A stretch of DNA of 64,000 nt. Source: Lachnospiraceae bacterium (lineage in GTDB: Bacteria; Bacillota; Clostridia; Lachnospirales; Lachnospiraceae). Below, one piece after another: positions 54,972-63,904 of this stretch. A program made the position numbers and the translations under genes. Below the pieces are notes generated by a model, which saw only the letters and a list, made by a program, of their open reading frames with translations, was not told the DNA's origin and did no database searches. The first letter of the stretch is position 1; each line of letters begins with the position of its first letter. The stretch spans positions 1 through 64,000 of the forward strand of contig JAIECJ010000231.1 in assembly GCA_029068555.1 (NCBI GenBank), read 5' to 3'.

Positions 54972-55937
54972 ATGGAAGATTTGGTAAGTGTGATAGTACC
55001 TGTATATAACTCGGAAAAATATTTGAAAGACTGTGTGGACAGTATTGTGAACCAGACCTATCGGAATCTGGAAATTATTCTGGTTGATGACGGTTCCACG
55101 GACACAAGCGGAGCCATATGTGATACGTATGCCCAAAATGACAGCAGAGTTCATGTGATTCATAAGAAAAACGGCGGAAATGGAGATGCCAGAAATGCCG
55201 GATTGAAAATTGCCACGGGGCGGTGGATTACAATGTCTGATAATGATGACATATTTCATAAAAGACAGATAGAGGTATTGCTTGCAGCAGCGTCTGACAA
55301 AGGCGCAGATATTGCTGTGGGATGGTACAGGCCGTTTGATGTCAGTGAGCAACCGGAGGATGAGGAAATTGACGACAATTTTTTAGACAGGGTGGAGGTA
55401 TTGTCTGACAGACATCTGTATGATGATGCGTTTCTACAAAAGCGTTCCATGATTTTGACGGTGCCATGGAGTAAAATATGTAAAAAAGAGATGTACAAAG
55501 ACGTGTGGTATCCGGCAAAGAGCAGGCATGATGACACATGGACGACATGGAAACTATATGAAAATGCAAAAAAGACTGCTTTTATTCCTATAATACTGCA
55601 TTATTGGCGGGATGACCCGAATTCGTTTGGCAGACGCAAATTTGACACCTCGCATTTTGACGGTATGGATGCGTACAGGACACAGATGGAGTATTTTCAC
55701 GGGCAGGGCAGACAGCGGTATGTTGAGATTACATTTGCTTCCTATATGGAGATGTTTTTTTGGTGTTACAATCGAATGAAAGAGTCTGAAATGGACGTAT
55801 CTCTGTTAAAGCCCTACTGGGAGTATATGAAAAGAAATGTTCGCTTTGTGAAACTGACAAAAAGTCTTGGGATAAAGCAGTGGCTCAGATACAGGTATCT
55901 GGCATGGTATCGTATTCCGCGGCTGATACTGCATTGA
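54972..55937 (+). CDS. GT2 family glycosyltransferase
   Basis: The protein has 321 residues. Motifs are VSVIVPVYNSEKYLKDC, ILVDDGSTDTSG, NGGNGDARNAGLKIATG and TMSDNDDIFHK (a D-N-D-D metal site). It is similar in plan to the GT2 at 25033 and has a long helical C-terminal part. It is the first gene after the repeat element, with AGGAAAG close to the ATG. Donor and acceptor are unknown. Confidence 0.87.
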   Translation: MEDLVSVIVPVYNSEKYLKDCVDSIVNQTYRNLEIILVDDGSTDTSGAICDTYAQNDSRVHVIHKKNGGNGDARNAGLKIATGRWITMSDNDDIFHKRQIEVLLAAASDKGADIAVGWYRPFDVSEQPEDEEIDDNFLDRVEVLSDRHLYDDAFLQKRSMILTVPWSKICKKEMYKDVWYPAKSRHDDTWTTWKLYENAKKTAFIPIILHYWRDDPNSFGRRKFDTSHFDGMDAYRTQMEYFHGQGRQRYVEITFASYMEMFFWCYNRMKESEMDVSLLKPYWEYMKRNVRFVKLTKSLGIKQWLRYRYLAWYRIPRLILH

Positions 55938-55989
55938 TGCATGTCGACAATAAATGACCATTTTAGCGGGAAAGGAGTACATCATCCTA

Positions 55990-57990
55990 ATGGGAGATTC
56001 GATCGGAAGTAAAAACAGGCAAATGAATTATAAAATATGGCTGATACCAGTCATATGCGGTCTGCTGGCAGCACTTTTAATGATTTTTGCTGCGAAAGTC
56101 AAGGATAATACTATTCAGTGCAAAATCATATACGATTTTAGCCATGAATTTGGGTATGAGCCATATCTATTCATGGAAGGGCAGGATGGCAGCCGCTACG
56201 AAATCCGGCCGCAGGTACCAGAAGATGATACATATGAGATTGTTTATGCTGTATTTGAAGAGCGGTATACAATTCCATATGATGCCATACCTGCGAAAAA
56301 CTTTTCGCTGCAGCTGCTCAACAGCGGGCATGAGTCAAGAATTTGCAGTATAGAGTTTTATAATCATGGATATCAGGTTGCGAAATATTCCGCTTCGGAT
56401 ATTCAGCAATTGTTTGACACCAGCGCATGGGATACCAAAGTGTATGGTACGTATATATGTATTACGCATGACGGCAGAATACAGCTTCAGGCAAAAGAGC
56501 GGTTTTATGAAGAACTGGCACAATATCCGCACCGCAGCCAGCCGCTATACTGGAACAGCATTTTCTGGGGATGTGTGACGGGGCTGCTTGTATTTGCATT
56601 TATGTATTGGAGAAATAAAAATAAGACAGCATACCAAAAAAAGGATAGGAAAAAACTGACGAAATGGGAAATTGTATTGGCGCTGGGGCTGTTGATTGTT
56701 TTTGCGCTTGCATGTGCAATGTCATTGCTTAGCAAACATTATTCCCACCCGGATGAAACCGTTACCCGCATGGCGACAGATTACTATCTTGCAGGCTGGC
56801 TTAGACCCGATATGAACAGCAGTATGGTGTCCGGGACATTTTCCATGTGGGGACACAACAGGCTGACAGAGGCCAATTTATACTACTTTCTGGCAGGAAA
56901 GATTGGCTGGCTGTTTAGGGAATTTTTCTATATACCGACATATTACCGGATGTTTAATCTCCTGCTGCTTGGAGCAATGCTGCTTTTCTGCTGGAGAAAG
57001 CGGAAAAAGCATCTCTGGTCAGTTGTTGCGCTGTGCATGACACCCCAGATTTGGTATCTGTTCTCGTATGCCACATCAGACGCATGGGACTGGTTTTGCG
57101 GTTTTGTGATGATTTGTATGATACTGCAGAAAGAAAAATATCTGTATGGCCAGGAAAATATCAAGAGACTGGTGGTAAACGGGCTGATATACAGTTTTAT
57201 TTTTGCAATGATTCTTCTGGGAAAATCAAATTATCTGGTCTTGCTGGGCATCGCGTTTGTTGATTTCCTGCTGGGCTGGCTTCAGCGGAAGACAGAAAAA
57301 CTCAGAATTTTTGTCATATATATCGCTGTTTTAGCGGCTTCCTTTGGCATCATGGCAGGAATTGAGCATTTGCCGGCAACGAAGCAGGACATTGTTTTTT
57401 CAGAACCGGTTGAGAATTTACAGTCGATGGTGCGGGAAGAACGAAATAGTGCGAATCAGGCAGTCGCATTAGGGCATCCAAAATCGCAGGGAGTCTCCCT
57501 GTCCGAGCTGGCGCTGCCGACATTGGGAACGATATTTCAGTCGGCAAACGGGTACTATATGTGGATGACATACGAGAGCGGAATGGTTTACTATATATTT
57601 ATGGGATTGATACAGCTGACTTTTTTGGCTGTCATAATCAATATGGTATGGAAAAACAGGAAAGGAAATCTGATTGTCAACATCAAGTCAACGTATGCGC
57701 TGTTCAGTTTCTTTTTAATGATATTGGTTGTGCTTTTGTACTGTTGGATGGTAACATACCAGCCGCAGGGACGTTATCTGCTGATGGTGTGGCTGTTTAT
57801 GGGATATCTGTGCGCCCAGTACAAGGATGCTTTTGAAAGCAAAGTGTTGAGGGGAACAGTAGCAGCGTGTATCTGTGCCGGATTCTGGTCATTTGCCTAC
57901 TATGGTATGTTCACCATGTTGAAAAACGGCTGTCTGTTTGTATCATATCAGAAGATTTTGAATATTATCGGATTCTTTTTGGGGAATTGA
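55990..57990 (+). CDS. DUF2142-like membrane protein (GT-C superfamily candidate)
   Basis: The protein has 666 residues. The first helix (about 10-32) is followed by an outer beta-type domain of about 160 residues, then about 11 helices. After helix three the loop has KHYSHPDETVTRMATDYYLAGW, the acidic outer-loop stretch of DUF2142-type proteins, and later MVTYQPQGRYLLMVW, also typical. These are thought to be GT-C-type transferases in capsule and O-antigen loci. AAAGGAG lies 12 bases before ATG 55990; ATG 56023 is an alternative. Confidence 0.72.
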   Translation: MGDSIGSKNRQMNYKIWLIPVICGLLAALLMIFAAKVKDNTIQCKIIYDFSHEFGYEPYLFMEGQDGSRYEIRPQVPEDDTYEIVYAVFEERYTIPYDAIPAKNFSLQLLNSGHESRICSIEFYNHGYQVAKYSASDIQQLFDTSAWDTKVYGTYICITHDGRIQLQAKERFYEELAQYPHRSQPLYWNSIFWGCVTGLLVFAFMYWRNKNKTAYQKKDRKKLTKWEIVLALGLLIVFALACAMSLLSKHYSHPDETVTRMATDYYLAGWLRPDMNSSMVSGTFSMWGHNRLTEANLYYFLAGKIGWLFREFFYIPTYYRMFNLLLLGAMLLFCWRKRKKHLWSVVALCMTPQIWYLFSYATSDAWDWFCGFVMICMILQKEKYLYGQENIKRLVVNGLIYSFIFAMILLGKSNYLVLLGIAFVDFLLGWLQRKTEKLRIFVIYIAVLAASFGIMAGIEHLPATKQDIVFSEPVENLQSMVREERNSANQAVALGHPKSQGVSLSELALPTLGTIFQSANGYYMWMTYESGMVYYIFMGLIQLTFLAVIINMVWKNRKGNLIVNIKSTYALFSFFLMILVVLLYCWMVTYQPQGRYLLMVWLFMGYLCAQYKDAFESKVLRGTVAACICAGFWSFAYYGMFTMLKNGCLFVSYQKILNIIGFFLGN

Positions 57991-58070
57991 CAGGGACAAA
58001 TTCATCATTTAGAATTGACTATAATATTTGTGCACCAATTTGTTTTACGGATGCGGCAGGAGGGATTATT

Positions 58071-58457
58071 GTGGCAAACAATCGGGAAATGTATTGTGAG
58101 CATTGCAGACGGAATACGCTCTTTTTTCTGGAGAGTGATTTGCTTTGGTACTGTGATGAATGTGATAATGTATATGGCAGTATTCCTGACGAGGAAGACT
58201 TTTGGGATGACGATTTCGTGGATGATGAAGACGATGATGAGCCTGACGAGGGAGATTTTTGGGATGAAGAAGATGATGGCAGGCTTGATGAGGAAGACTT
58301 TTGGGACGATGATTTTGAGGACGGAGATGCCGGAGAGGTAATCAAATGCCGAAACTGCAATAATCTGATAGCAATGGATGACTTGGTGGACGGATACCTA
58401 TGTCCGGTGTGTTTTGATGACTTATCTAGTAAATTGGAGGAATTTGACGAGGAGTAG
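58071..58457 (+). CDS. Acidic protein with two zinc ribbons
   Basis: The protein has 128 residues. An N-terminal ribbon has CEHC (about residues 9-12) and CDEC (about 28-31); a C-terminal ribbon has CRNC and CPVC. Between them, about 50 residues are almost all Asp/Glu with three copies of a unit like EEDFWDDDF. Such acidic linkers can mimic nucleic acid or bind basic partners. GTG 58071 is chosen because GGAGG stands 7 bases upstream; the frame continues upstream through the end of the DUF2142-like gene without a start signal. The ATPase gene starts 7 bases later, so the two are likely co-expressed. I do not recognise the family. Confidence 0.72.
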   Translation: MANNREMYCEHCRRNTLFFLESDLLWYCDECDNVYGSIPDEEDFWDDDFVDDEDDDEPDEGDFWDEEDDGRLDEEDFWDDDFEDGDAGEVIKCRNCNNLIAMDDLVDGYLCPVCFDDLSSKLEEFDEE

Positions 58458-58464
58458 ACTGTAT

Positions 58465-59736
58465 ATGAAACTGGTTATAGATAATATTGCAAGAGTGGAA
58501 AGGGCAGACATTGAAATGCAGGGGATAACAGTTGTTGCCGGCGACAATGCAACAGGGAAAAGTACAGTCAGCAAAAGCCTTTATGCAATATTGGAAATGT
58601 CAAACAATGCAATATTAAGGGCAGAGATGCAAAAAAAGCGTAGCTTTCGCACCTGTATCGTGAGTTGGAAGAGAAGGTATGTTCCTATTGCAGATATATC
58701 TGGCAAGTTTTTTTGCGAAGAAGTTGAGCGATATTATGACAAAGCAGAAGGAAACCTGTCCTGTTTTCTGGATGCAATGCTTGGATTTATAAAAGAAAAT
58801 ATGCCGGATAAGTTTTGGGACATAAACAAAATGCAACGTGAGATTGTCCGCCTTTTTAATACCTGCAGCGAGATTGCAGGCAGGGATTTGAACTATTATT
58901 GCCAATATATATCAAACACGATATTGGCAGATGTATTTCAAAGACAGATTAATTGTCTCAAAAACAGGGCAGAAGGTAGTATTTCCTATATAAAAGAGGA
59001 TACAAAGACGAAAATAAGGGTACAGAATCATAAGATTGTCCATATGGATCTGATATATGATGCTGTATCTGCCCAGCCGGTCTATATTACCACACCGGAT
59101 TTGATGGATTCCATGGAAACATACAAAAAGCTGTATTCTGCCGAACGGTTCAGAACAATATCCTATGCCAATTCTCAGCTGACAAAACTGCTGATGGAGG
59201 AGCAGGATCCAAAACGTTTTGTCGCCGAGGAATACAATCGGATTGAGGAGCAGAAGCAGCAATTACAGAAATTGTTTAGTGAAGTGCTTGAAGGGGAAAT
59301 CCAACTGGATGAAAGGCGTCTTGTGTATTATGACAAATGGTGTGAGGGTAATATCGAATTATCCAACATTGCTTCCGGAATGAAAATATTTCTGATACTG
59401 CAAAATCTGGTTGCAAACGGAACATTTCTGGAACATACCTGTTTAATCATAGACGAGCCGGAAACCAATCTGCATCCGGAGTGGCAGTTAAAGCTTGCAC
59501 AATTACTTGTGCTTCTCAATGTGAAACTTGACATCCAGATATATGTGAATTCACACAGCCCGTATTTTGTGCGTGCCATTGAGTACTATGCAAATCAATA
59601 CCAGATGCTGGAACAGTGTAATTTCTATATCATGAAGAAAGATGCAGTAACAGGAATGTGTATAAGCGAAAATGTGTCAGATAATCTGGGAGTTATCTAT
59701 GACAAGATGGCAGAACCATTTAACCTGATTATGTGA
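58465..59736 (+). CDS. AAA ATPase, OLD/RecF-like
   Basis: The protein has 423 residues. The N-terminus is MKLVIDNIARVERADIEMQG, with Walker A GDNATGKST at residues 26-34. A long helical insertion (about 60-280) separates it from signature-like ELSNIASGMK, Walker B CLIIDEPETNLHPEW (about 326) and switch NSHSPYFV (about 360). This is the AAA_15/AAA_21 pattern seen in OLD nucleases, PtuA, GajA and AriA, but no TOPRIM domain is attached. Such proteins often act as sensor ATPases beside a nuclease. The start follows GAGGAG. The PD-(D/E)xK-like gene follows after 50 bases. Confidence 0.85.
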   Translation: MKLVIDNIARVERADIEMQGITVVAGDNATGKSTVSKSLYAILEMSNNAILRAEMQKKRSFRTCIVSWKRRYVPIADISGKFFCEEVERYYDKAEGNLSCFLDAMLGFIKENMPDKFWDINKMQREIVRLFNTCSEIAGRDLNYYCQYISNTILADVFQRQINCLKNRAEGSISYIKEDTKTKIRVQNHKIVHMDLIYDAVSAQPVYITTPDLMDSMETYKKLYSAERFRTISYANSQLTKLLMEEQDPKRFVAEEYNRIEEQKQQLQKLFSEVLEGEIQLDERRLVYYDKWCEGNIELSNIASGMKIFLILQNLVANGTFLEHTCLIIDEPETNLHPEWQLKLAQLLVLLNVKLDIQIYVNSHSPYFVRAIEYYANQYQMLEQCNFYIMKKDAVTGMCISENVSDNLGVIYDKMAEPFNLIM

Positions 59737-59786
59737 CGGAAAGATACAGATGTCCCGAAACAGAATGATTTGAATGGAGAGCACTT

Positions 59787-60422
59787 GTGAAGTACGAAAG
59801 AAGTAAAATTGTATCAAATTTATTTGAGACATCGAAATCACAAAAGGGCGGAGCGCTGCTTTCTGCCAAGGCAGAGAAATATGAAGTGTACGATTTGGAT
59901 GCGTTAAAAGATGAATTTTGTAAGAAGTACAGACATGATGAGAAATTGAAATCATGTGATGCCTATTATTATGACCAGAATAATCAGATTGTCGTGGAGT
60001 TTAAGAATACACATCACTTTAATCTGAAAGAATACTACAACGAGATAGAGATAAAAATGACGGATACCCACATGATTCTGCGTGAGACACTGTGCAGTAA
60101 TAAAAAGAGAGCAGAACTTGGGAAAAAATTGAGACTGCTGATGGTTTACAATGATACGCTGAACTGTGGTGAGGGAATCCGCCAGATTAGCAGTGCGCTC
60201 AACACAATGACGCCTAAGAGAGGGAATCCGGCAAGAAATGTCAGGCTGGCACAGATATTTCATGATGATGCAGAATTTGAACAGGCAGTTCAGGAAACGA
60301 AGAAAAAATATGAGGAGCAGTTTTACCGTGAAATATTGTTTCTTGAGAAGAAAGAATTTGAAGAAACCTATATTGCAGGCGGATGTTTTGACACGCTGGC
60401 AGAGTGGACGGAGATGATTTGA
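59787..60422 (+). CDS. PD-(D/E)xK-like protein beside the AAA ATPase (putative nuclease effector)
   Basis: The protein has 211 residues and no membrane segment. CDAYYYDQNNQIVVEFKN (about 57-74) fits the D-x(n)-E-x-K core of PD-(D/E)xK nucleases (Asp58, Glu71, Lys73), followed by KEYYNEIEIKMTDTHMIL as the usual helix. The rest is helical and Lys/Glu-rich. With the ATPase 50 bases upstream it could form a two-part defence or DNA-processing unit; this is inference. GTG 59787 follows GGAGAG at 5 bases. I recognise no named family. Confidence 0.68.
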   Translation: MKYERSKIVSNLFETSKSQKGGALLSAKAEKYEVYDLDALKDEFCKKYRHDEKLKSCDAYYYDQNNQIVVEFKNTHHFNLKEYYNEIEIKMTDTHMILRETLCSNKKRAELGKKLRLLMVYNDTLNCGEGIRQISSALNTMTPKRGNPARNVRLAQIFHDDAEFEQAVQETKKKYEEQFYREILFLEKKEFEETYIAGGCFDTLAEWTEMI

Positions 60423-60492
60423 TAAGCTGCATGATTGACTTAAGATTGATATGTGATAGAATGGAATATATTGAAATTTGGGAACGAATTTT

Positions 60493-60512
60493 CTAATGCG
60501 TGTTTGAAAAAT
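60493..60512 (+). repeat. Solo end of the 188-bp repeat element
   Basis: CTAATGCGTGTTTGAAAAAT matches the left end of the 188-bp element except at two positions. No matching right end or interior is seen nearby. It lies in the 181-base gap between the nuclease-like gene and the next GT2 gene, which is otherwise empty of recognisable signals. Confidence 0.55.
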
Positions 60513-60603
60513 GCAAATATGTTTTGGGATAGCGGTTATTATAACATTGATTGACAATAAGTTAGCTCACATGCAGTGGAGTCTTGGTTAAGGAGAAAAC
60601 AAA

Positions 60604-61545
60604 ATGACAAAAGTATCTATTGTAGTACCAGTGTATAATGAGGAGGGCAATGTCGCCGAGCTTCATAAGGAAATAAAGGATGTCTGTGAGGAAAACCAGT
60701 ACGAGTACGAGATTATTTTTGTAAATGATGGTTCGTCCGACAGAACAGAGGAAATCTGTAAGACGTTACATCCATTGAAATATATCTGCCTGCGCAGAAA
60801 TTTCGGACAGACTGCAGCGATGGATGCAGGAATCAAGGAGGCGCAGTATGATTATATTGTAACGATGGATGGAGACAGGCAGAATGATCCTGCTGACATT
60901 CCCATGATGATTCAGTATCTGGAGGAGAATAATCTGGATGTGGTGTCTGGATGGCGCAAACACCGGAAAGATACTATTATGAAGAAGTTTACATCAAGGG
61001 GAGCAAACCTTCTTCGCCATATTCTGGTACATGATGGCATCCATGACAGTGGATGTTCCCTTAAGGTTTACAGAAAAGAATGTTTTGATCATATTAATCT
61101 GTATGGTGAGCAGCATCGGTTCATTCCGGCAATTTTGAAAATAAAAGGTTTTAAAGTTGGGGAAGTAGTGGTGAACCACAGACCAAGAACGGCTGGGAAG
61201 ACCAAATATAACTGGAAGCGAACCATAAAGGGTTTTGTGGATATGATATCAGTCTGGTTCTGGAATAAATATTCTACCAGGCCGCTGCATCTATTAGGCG
61301 GCATGGGATTTGTATTCCTGCTTCTGGGCGGTGGATGTGGAATCTGGTCTATTGTACTGTTTTGCGAGGGAAGGAAAATGTCCAACAATATTTTTCCGCC
61401 ATTATTGACAGTTTTTTTCATTATTATCGGAATGCTGCTGTTTATATTCGGGCTGATGAGTGAGATACTGGTTAAGACATATTATGGTACGCATGTGGAT
61501 TCGTCTTACAGTGTGAAGGAAATCAGCGAATACAGAGAAGATTAA
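60604..61545 (+). CDS. GtrB/DPM-like GT2 glycosyltransferase (polyprenyl-phosphate sugar synthase)
   Basis: The protein has 313 residues. Motifs are VSIVVPVYNEEGNVAELH, IFVNDGSSDRT, RNFGQTAAMDAGI and TMDGDRQNDPADIP (the GtrB wording of the metal site), then HRPRTAGKTKYNWKRTIKG. Two C-terminal membrane helices (about 230-252 and 265-290) complete the layout. It should make a polyprenyl-phosphate hexose on the inner membrane face for GT-C enzymes such as the DUF2142-like protein. It is the last plus-strand gene; a terminator follows. Confidence 0.88.
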   Translation: MTKVSIVVPVYNEEGNVAELHKEIKDVCEENQYEYEIIFVNDGSSDRTEEICKTLHPLKYICLRRNFGQTAAMDAGIKEAQYDYIVTMDGDRQNDPADIPMMIQYLEENNLDVVSGWRKHRKDTIMKKFTSRGANLLRHILVHDGIHDSGCSLKVYRKECFDHINLYGEQHRFIPAILKIKGFKVGEVVVNHRPRTAGKTKYNWKRTIKGFVDMISVWFWNKYSTRPLHLLGGMGFVFLLLGGGCGIWSIVLFCEGRKMSNNIFPPLLTVFFIIIGMLLFIFGLMSEILVKTYYGTHVDSSYSVKEISEYRED

Positions 61546-61627
61546 ATTATAACAAAGTTTATTTGGGAATAACGTAAACATCTGAGGATATCTATAAATT
61601 AGGCATCTTATGCTGTTTCAATGGAAT

Positions 61628-61663
61628 GTCTGATGCCGGACTTGGGCATCAGACAAGTTTTTT
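61628..61663 (+). terminator. Rho-independent terminator closing the plus-strand glycan locus
   Basis: GTCTGATGCC (61628-61637) and GGCATCAGAC (61645-61654) form a perfect 10-bp stem with a 7-base loop, followed by TTTTTT at 61658-61663. It lies between the last plus-strand gene and the end of the convergent flippase gene. Confidence 0.88.
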
Positions 61664-61677
61664 ACAAAAATCAAAAA

Positions 61678-62979
61678 CTATTCAATGGGAAAGAGGGCAG
61701 TCTTGTTCTGAAAGATATTTCTTACGGCGTATACACAGTAGCCCCAATATGGAAGTATGGATACTATTGTTGCGATAGAGGCTCCGACAGCGCCGTATTT
61801 TGGAATCAGCAGGTAATTGAGTGTCAGATTTATAACAATAACAGATATATACCAAAGCGCCCGCATCTTTGCATATCCCATAAAATCCAAGAAATTTGCA
61901 TAGAGTGATGCCATACAGGACAAAAAGTAATATGGAATCAATAAATAGAGAACATTGCTTGCGTCAATATAGTCTTTCCCATATATTACTTTGATTGCAA
62001 TTCCTCCGAACAGGGCAAAGCTTAGACAAATAAAAATAGAGACAGCATTATTAAAGAGGCTTACCTTTTTGAATTTATTTTTTTTCTCATAAAAGTTTTC
62101 TTTTGTTATCATTGCTAATGAAGCTACTGTACCTGTCCAGATTGCCATATTTACATTAGTAGCCTTAGAGACAAGCTGTTTTGCGATAGAGTAAGTGGAA
62201 ACCTGCTGCTTGGTACCAAATAATCCCAGCATAAAAGTATCCATTTCCATGAGAACCAGACTTCCAATTGATGTAAGAACCAAAGGAATTGCATACTTAA
62301 GAATTTTTTTTTGTAATTGTAAATCAATTATTCCTTGTAGTATTGAATGGCCATTATAATTTTGGGAAATAGTCAGTATGTTGCAGATTAAGATGATTAC
62401 ACCGGCAACACAATATCCGAACGCGATGCTTGTCGGATTATCATTTAAATAAAGAAAAGATACTGAAAATATACAATACGCAGAATACTCAATAAACGTA
62501 ATGGCACATAGTCTTTTTAACTTTTGCGTTCCAATATAAAAGTGTTTAAAAAATTCTGTAAAGGAATTAAAAAAAACCATTAGACCCATTACAAATAATA
62601 AATTTTTAAGGTTCGGATATGGATGGGGGTAGCCAATTTTACCTGCAAGAAAAGGCGCAGCTAAATAAATTGTAAGCAATATAATGCTGCTGATAAAGAT
62701 TCGAACGCCTAAGGCGGCACCAAGACAATGATCCTTGTTGCTGCTATTTGTAATATGCACTTTAGAGGATATATTGATACCAAACCAGCCGATGTGGAAA
62801 GCCATATTGGCTACCGAGAAAAAAAAGACCCATTCCGCATACATGTCAATGCCTAAAAACCTTGCATAAAATATATCTGCAATAAAATAAAACACCATCG
62901 CAATTACTTTGGCAAGAAAGGACCATATAATGTTTGAAACCAGTTCATTTCTTAGTCTCATTTTCCATTTGTCGATCAT
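61678..62979 (-). CDS. Wzx-type polysaccharide flippase (MATE/MOP superfamily)
   Basis: The protein has 433 residues with 12-14 membrane helices and no other domain. It opens with RNELVSNIIWSFLAKVIAMVFYFIADIFYARFLG, the Wzx/RfbX pattern, and has LLIPKYGAVGASIATIVS in the last third, typical of the family. It would carry an undecaprenyl-linked repeat unit across the membrane, alongside the two ABC flippases of the neighbouring locus. AGGAGA stands close to the ATG on the minus strand. It is the last gene of the minus-strand operon seen here. Confidence 0.87.
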   Translation of the reverse strand: MIDKWKMRLRNELVSNIIWSFLAKVIAMVFYFIADIFYARFLGIDMYAEWVFFFSVANMAFHIGWFGINISSKVHITNSSNKDHCLGAALGVRIFISSIILLTIYLAAPFLAGKIGYPHPYPNLKNLLFVMGLMVFFNSFTEFFKHFYIGTQKLKRLCAITFIEYSAYCIFSVSFLYLNDNPTSIAFGYCVAGVIILICNILTISQNYNGHSILQGIIDLQLQKKILKYAIPLVLTSIGSLVLMEMDTFMLGLFGTKQQVSTYSIAKQLVSKATNVNMAIWTGTVASLAMITKENFYEKKNKFKKVSLFNNAVSIFICLSFALFGGIAIKVIYGKDYIDASNVLYLLIPYYFLSCMASLYANFLDFMGYAKMRALWYISVIVINLTLNYLLIPKYGAVGASIATIVSILPYWGYCVYAVRNIFQNKTALFPIE

Positions 62980-63012
62980 GAAAAAATTCTCCTGTATAAA
63001 ATACGATAAATA

Positions 63013-63903
63013 TCATTTCCCCAAATCAATATATGAACCCAAAATCGCGTCATATTCTTCTGGCTCAAAACGTTCCATGCCGCTTCCCGGGAAAAACGTC
63101 AGCTCACCAAAATAAAGCTTCTCGTTTATCTCATAAAAGTCAACTCTCACAAAGGGGATGTCATGGGATAACAGTTCCGCCAGTTCAATCATTTTACCCA
63201 GGTTCCTCGGACATTCCAGTTGGCAGTCATTTGGGGTATTCGGGCGTTTCAGGTCCAGTTTGTTCCATGCCTCGTCGTAAAATACTTTTTTGATTCCATC
63301 CGCTGCCCCCCTGTCCGCGCATGCGAGAATCAGGCGCGCTTTGCCGTTAAAGCAGTGCACCTTATAATCTACAAGCCCATTATCAGTGTGGTTGTGCATC
63401 ATTTTCTCGATGATAATTCTCGGTTTGACATTTTTGTAAGGATATTCCCTGTTTGCATGATAGTATTTCCGTTTCAGCGCTTTATTTAACTTTTTCCGCA
63501 CGTCGTCCGTCAGATCCTGTTTGGAATTGCATAAAATGACGCTTCCGGAATCATGGGTGCATTTGATGACAAACTCGTCTGGCAGTCCGTCCGTGTCAAT
63601 GTCATAGGAATTGTCATAGACACCTAAAATAGGAATCAAATAGCTGCTTCCTATTCTGTCTGCAATGTATTCCCGTACAAGATACTTGTCCACCATAATA
63701 GAGTACCTGGCGTCATGATTGTGAATTTTTAACCATTGCAATTTTTCATTAAAAGTTTTGGGGGGGGTTAAGTTTAATTTTTTACCTGTCCGGATTCTAT
63801 AAAGAATTTTTAAGTACGGTTCGTCTGGGACAATGCTGCATAGATTGGTCAAACATACATAAAGGCTTTTAACAAAAGATATTTTTATCAGTTTACTTAT
63901 CAT
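63013..63903 (-). CDS. ATP-grasp protein, TupA-like
   Basis: The protein has 296 residues. The TupA-like family (PF14305) is recognised by PKTFNEKLQWLKIHNHDARY, VDKYLVREYIADRIG, DEFVIKCTHDSGSVILC, RIIIEKMM, DYKVHCFNGKARLI and YFGELTFFPGSGMERF. ATP-grasp enzymes join an acid to an amine or alcohol; TupA-like proteins in capsule loci are thought to attach amino acids or modify teichuronic-type glycans. An 8-base C tract in the coding strand (63760-63767) encodes Thr-Pro-Pro. The start lies one base after the stop of the upstream gene. Confidence 0.87.
   Translation of the reverse strand: MISKLIKISFVKSLYVCLTNLCSIVPDEPYLKILYRIRTGKKLNLTPPKTFNEKLQWLKIHNHDARYSIMVDKYLVREYIADRIGSSYLIPILGVYDNSYDIDTDGLPDEFVIKCTHDSGSVILCNSKQDLTDDVRKKLNKALKRKYYHANREYPYKNVKPRIIIEKMMHNHTDNGLVDYKVHCFNGKARLILACADRGAADGIKKVFYDEAWNKLDLKRPNTPNDCQLECPRNLGKMIELAELLSHDIPFVRVDFYEINEKLYFGELTFFPGSGMERFEPEEYDAILGSYIDLGK
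63760..63767 (-). repeat. C8 homopolymer inside the ATP-grasp gene
   Basis: Eight consecutive G on the plus strand (C on the coding strand) fall near residue 47 of the TupA-like protein. A single-base slip would end the protein early. This is the second such tract in a glycan gene of the window. Confidence 0.6.
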
Positions 63904-63904
63904 C

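Noticed and set aside
61621-61908. Open frame of 95 residues on the plus strand after the last plus-strand gene
   Set aside because: It runs through a strong terminator and then opposite the 3' part of the Wzx-type gene; no start signal.
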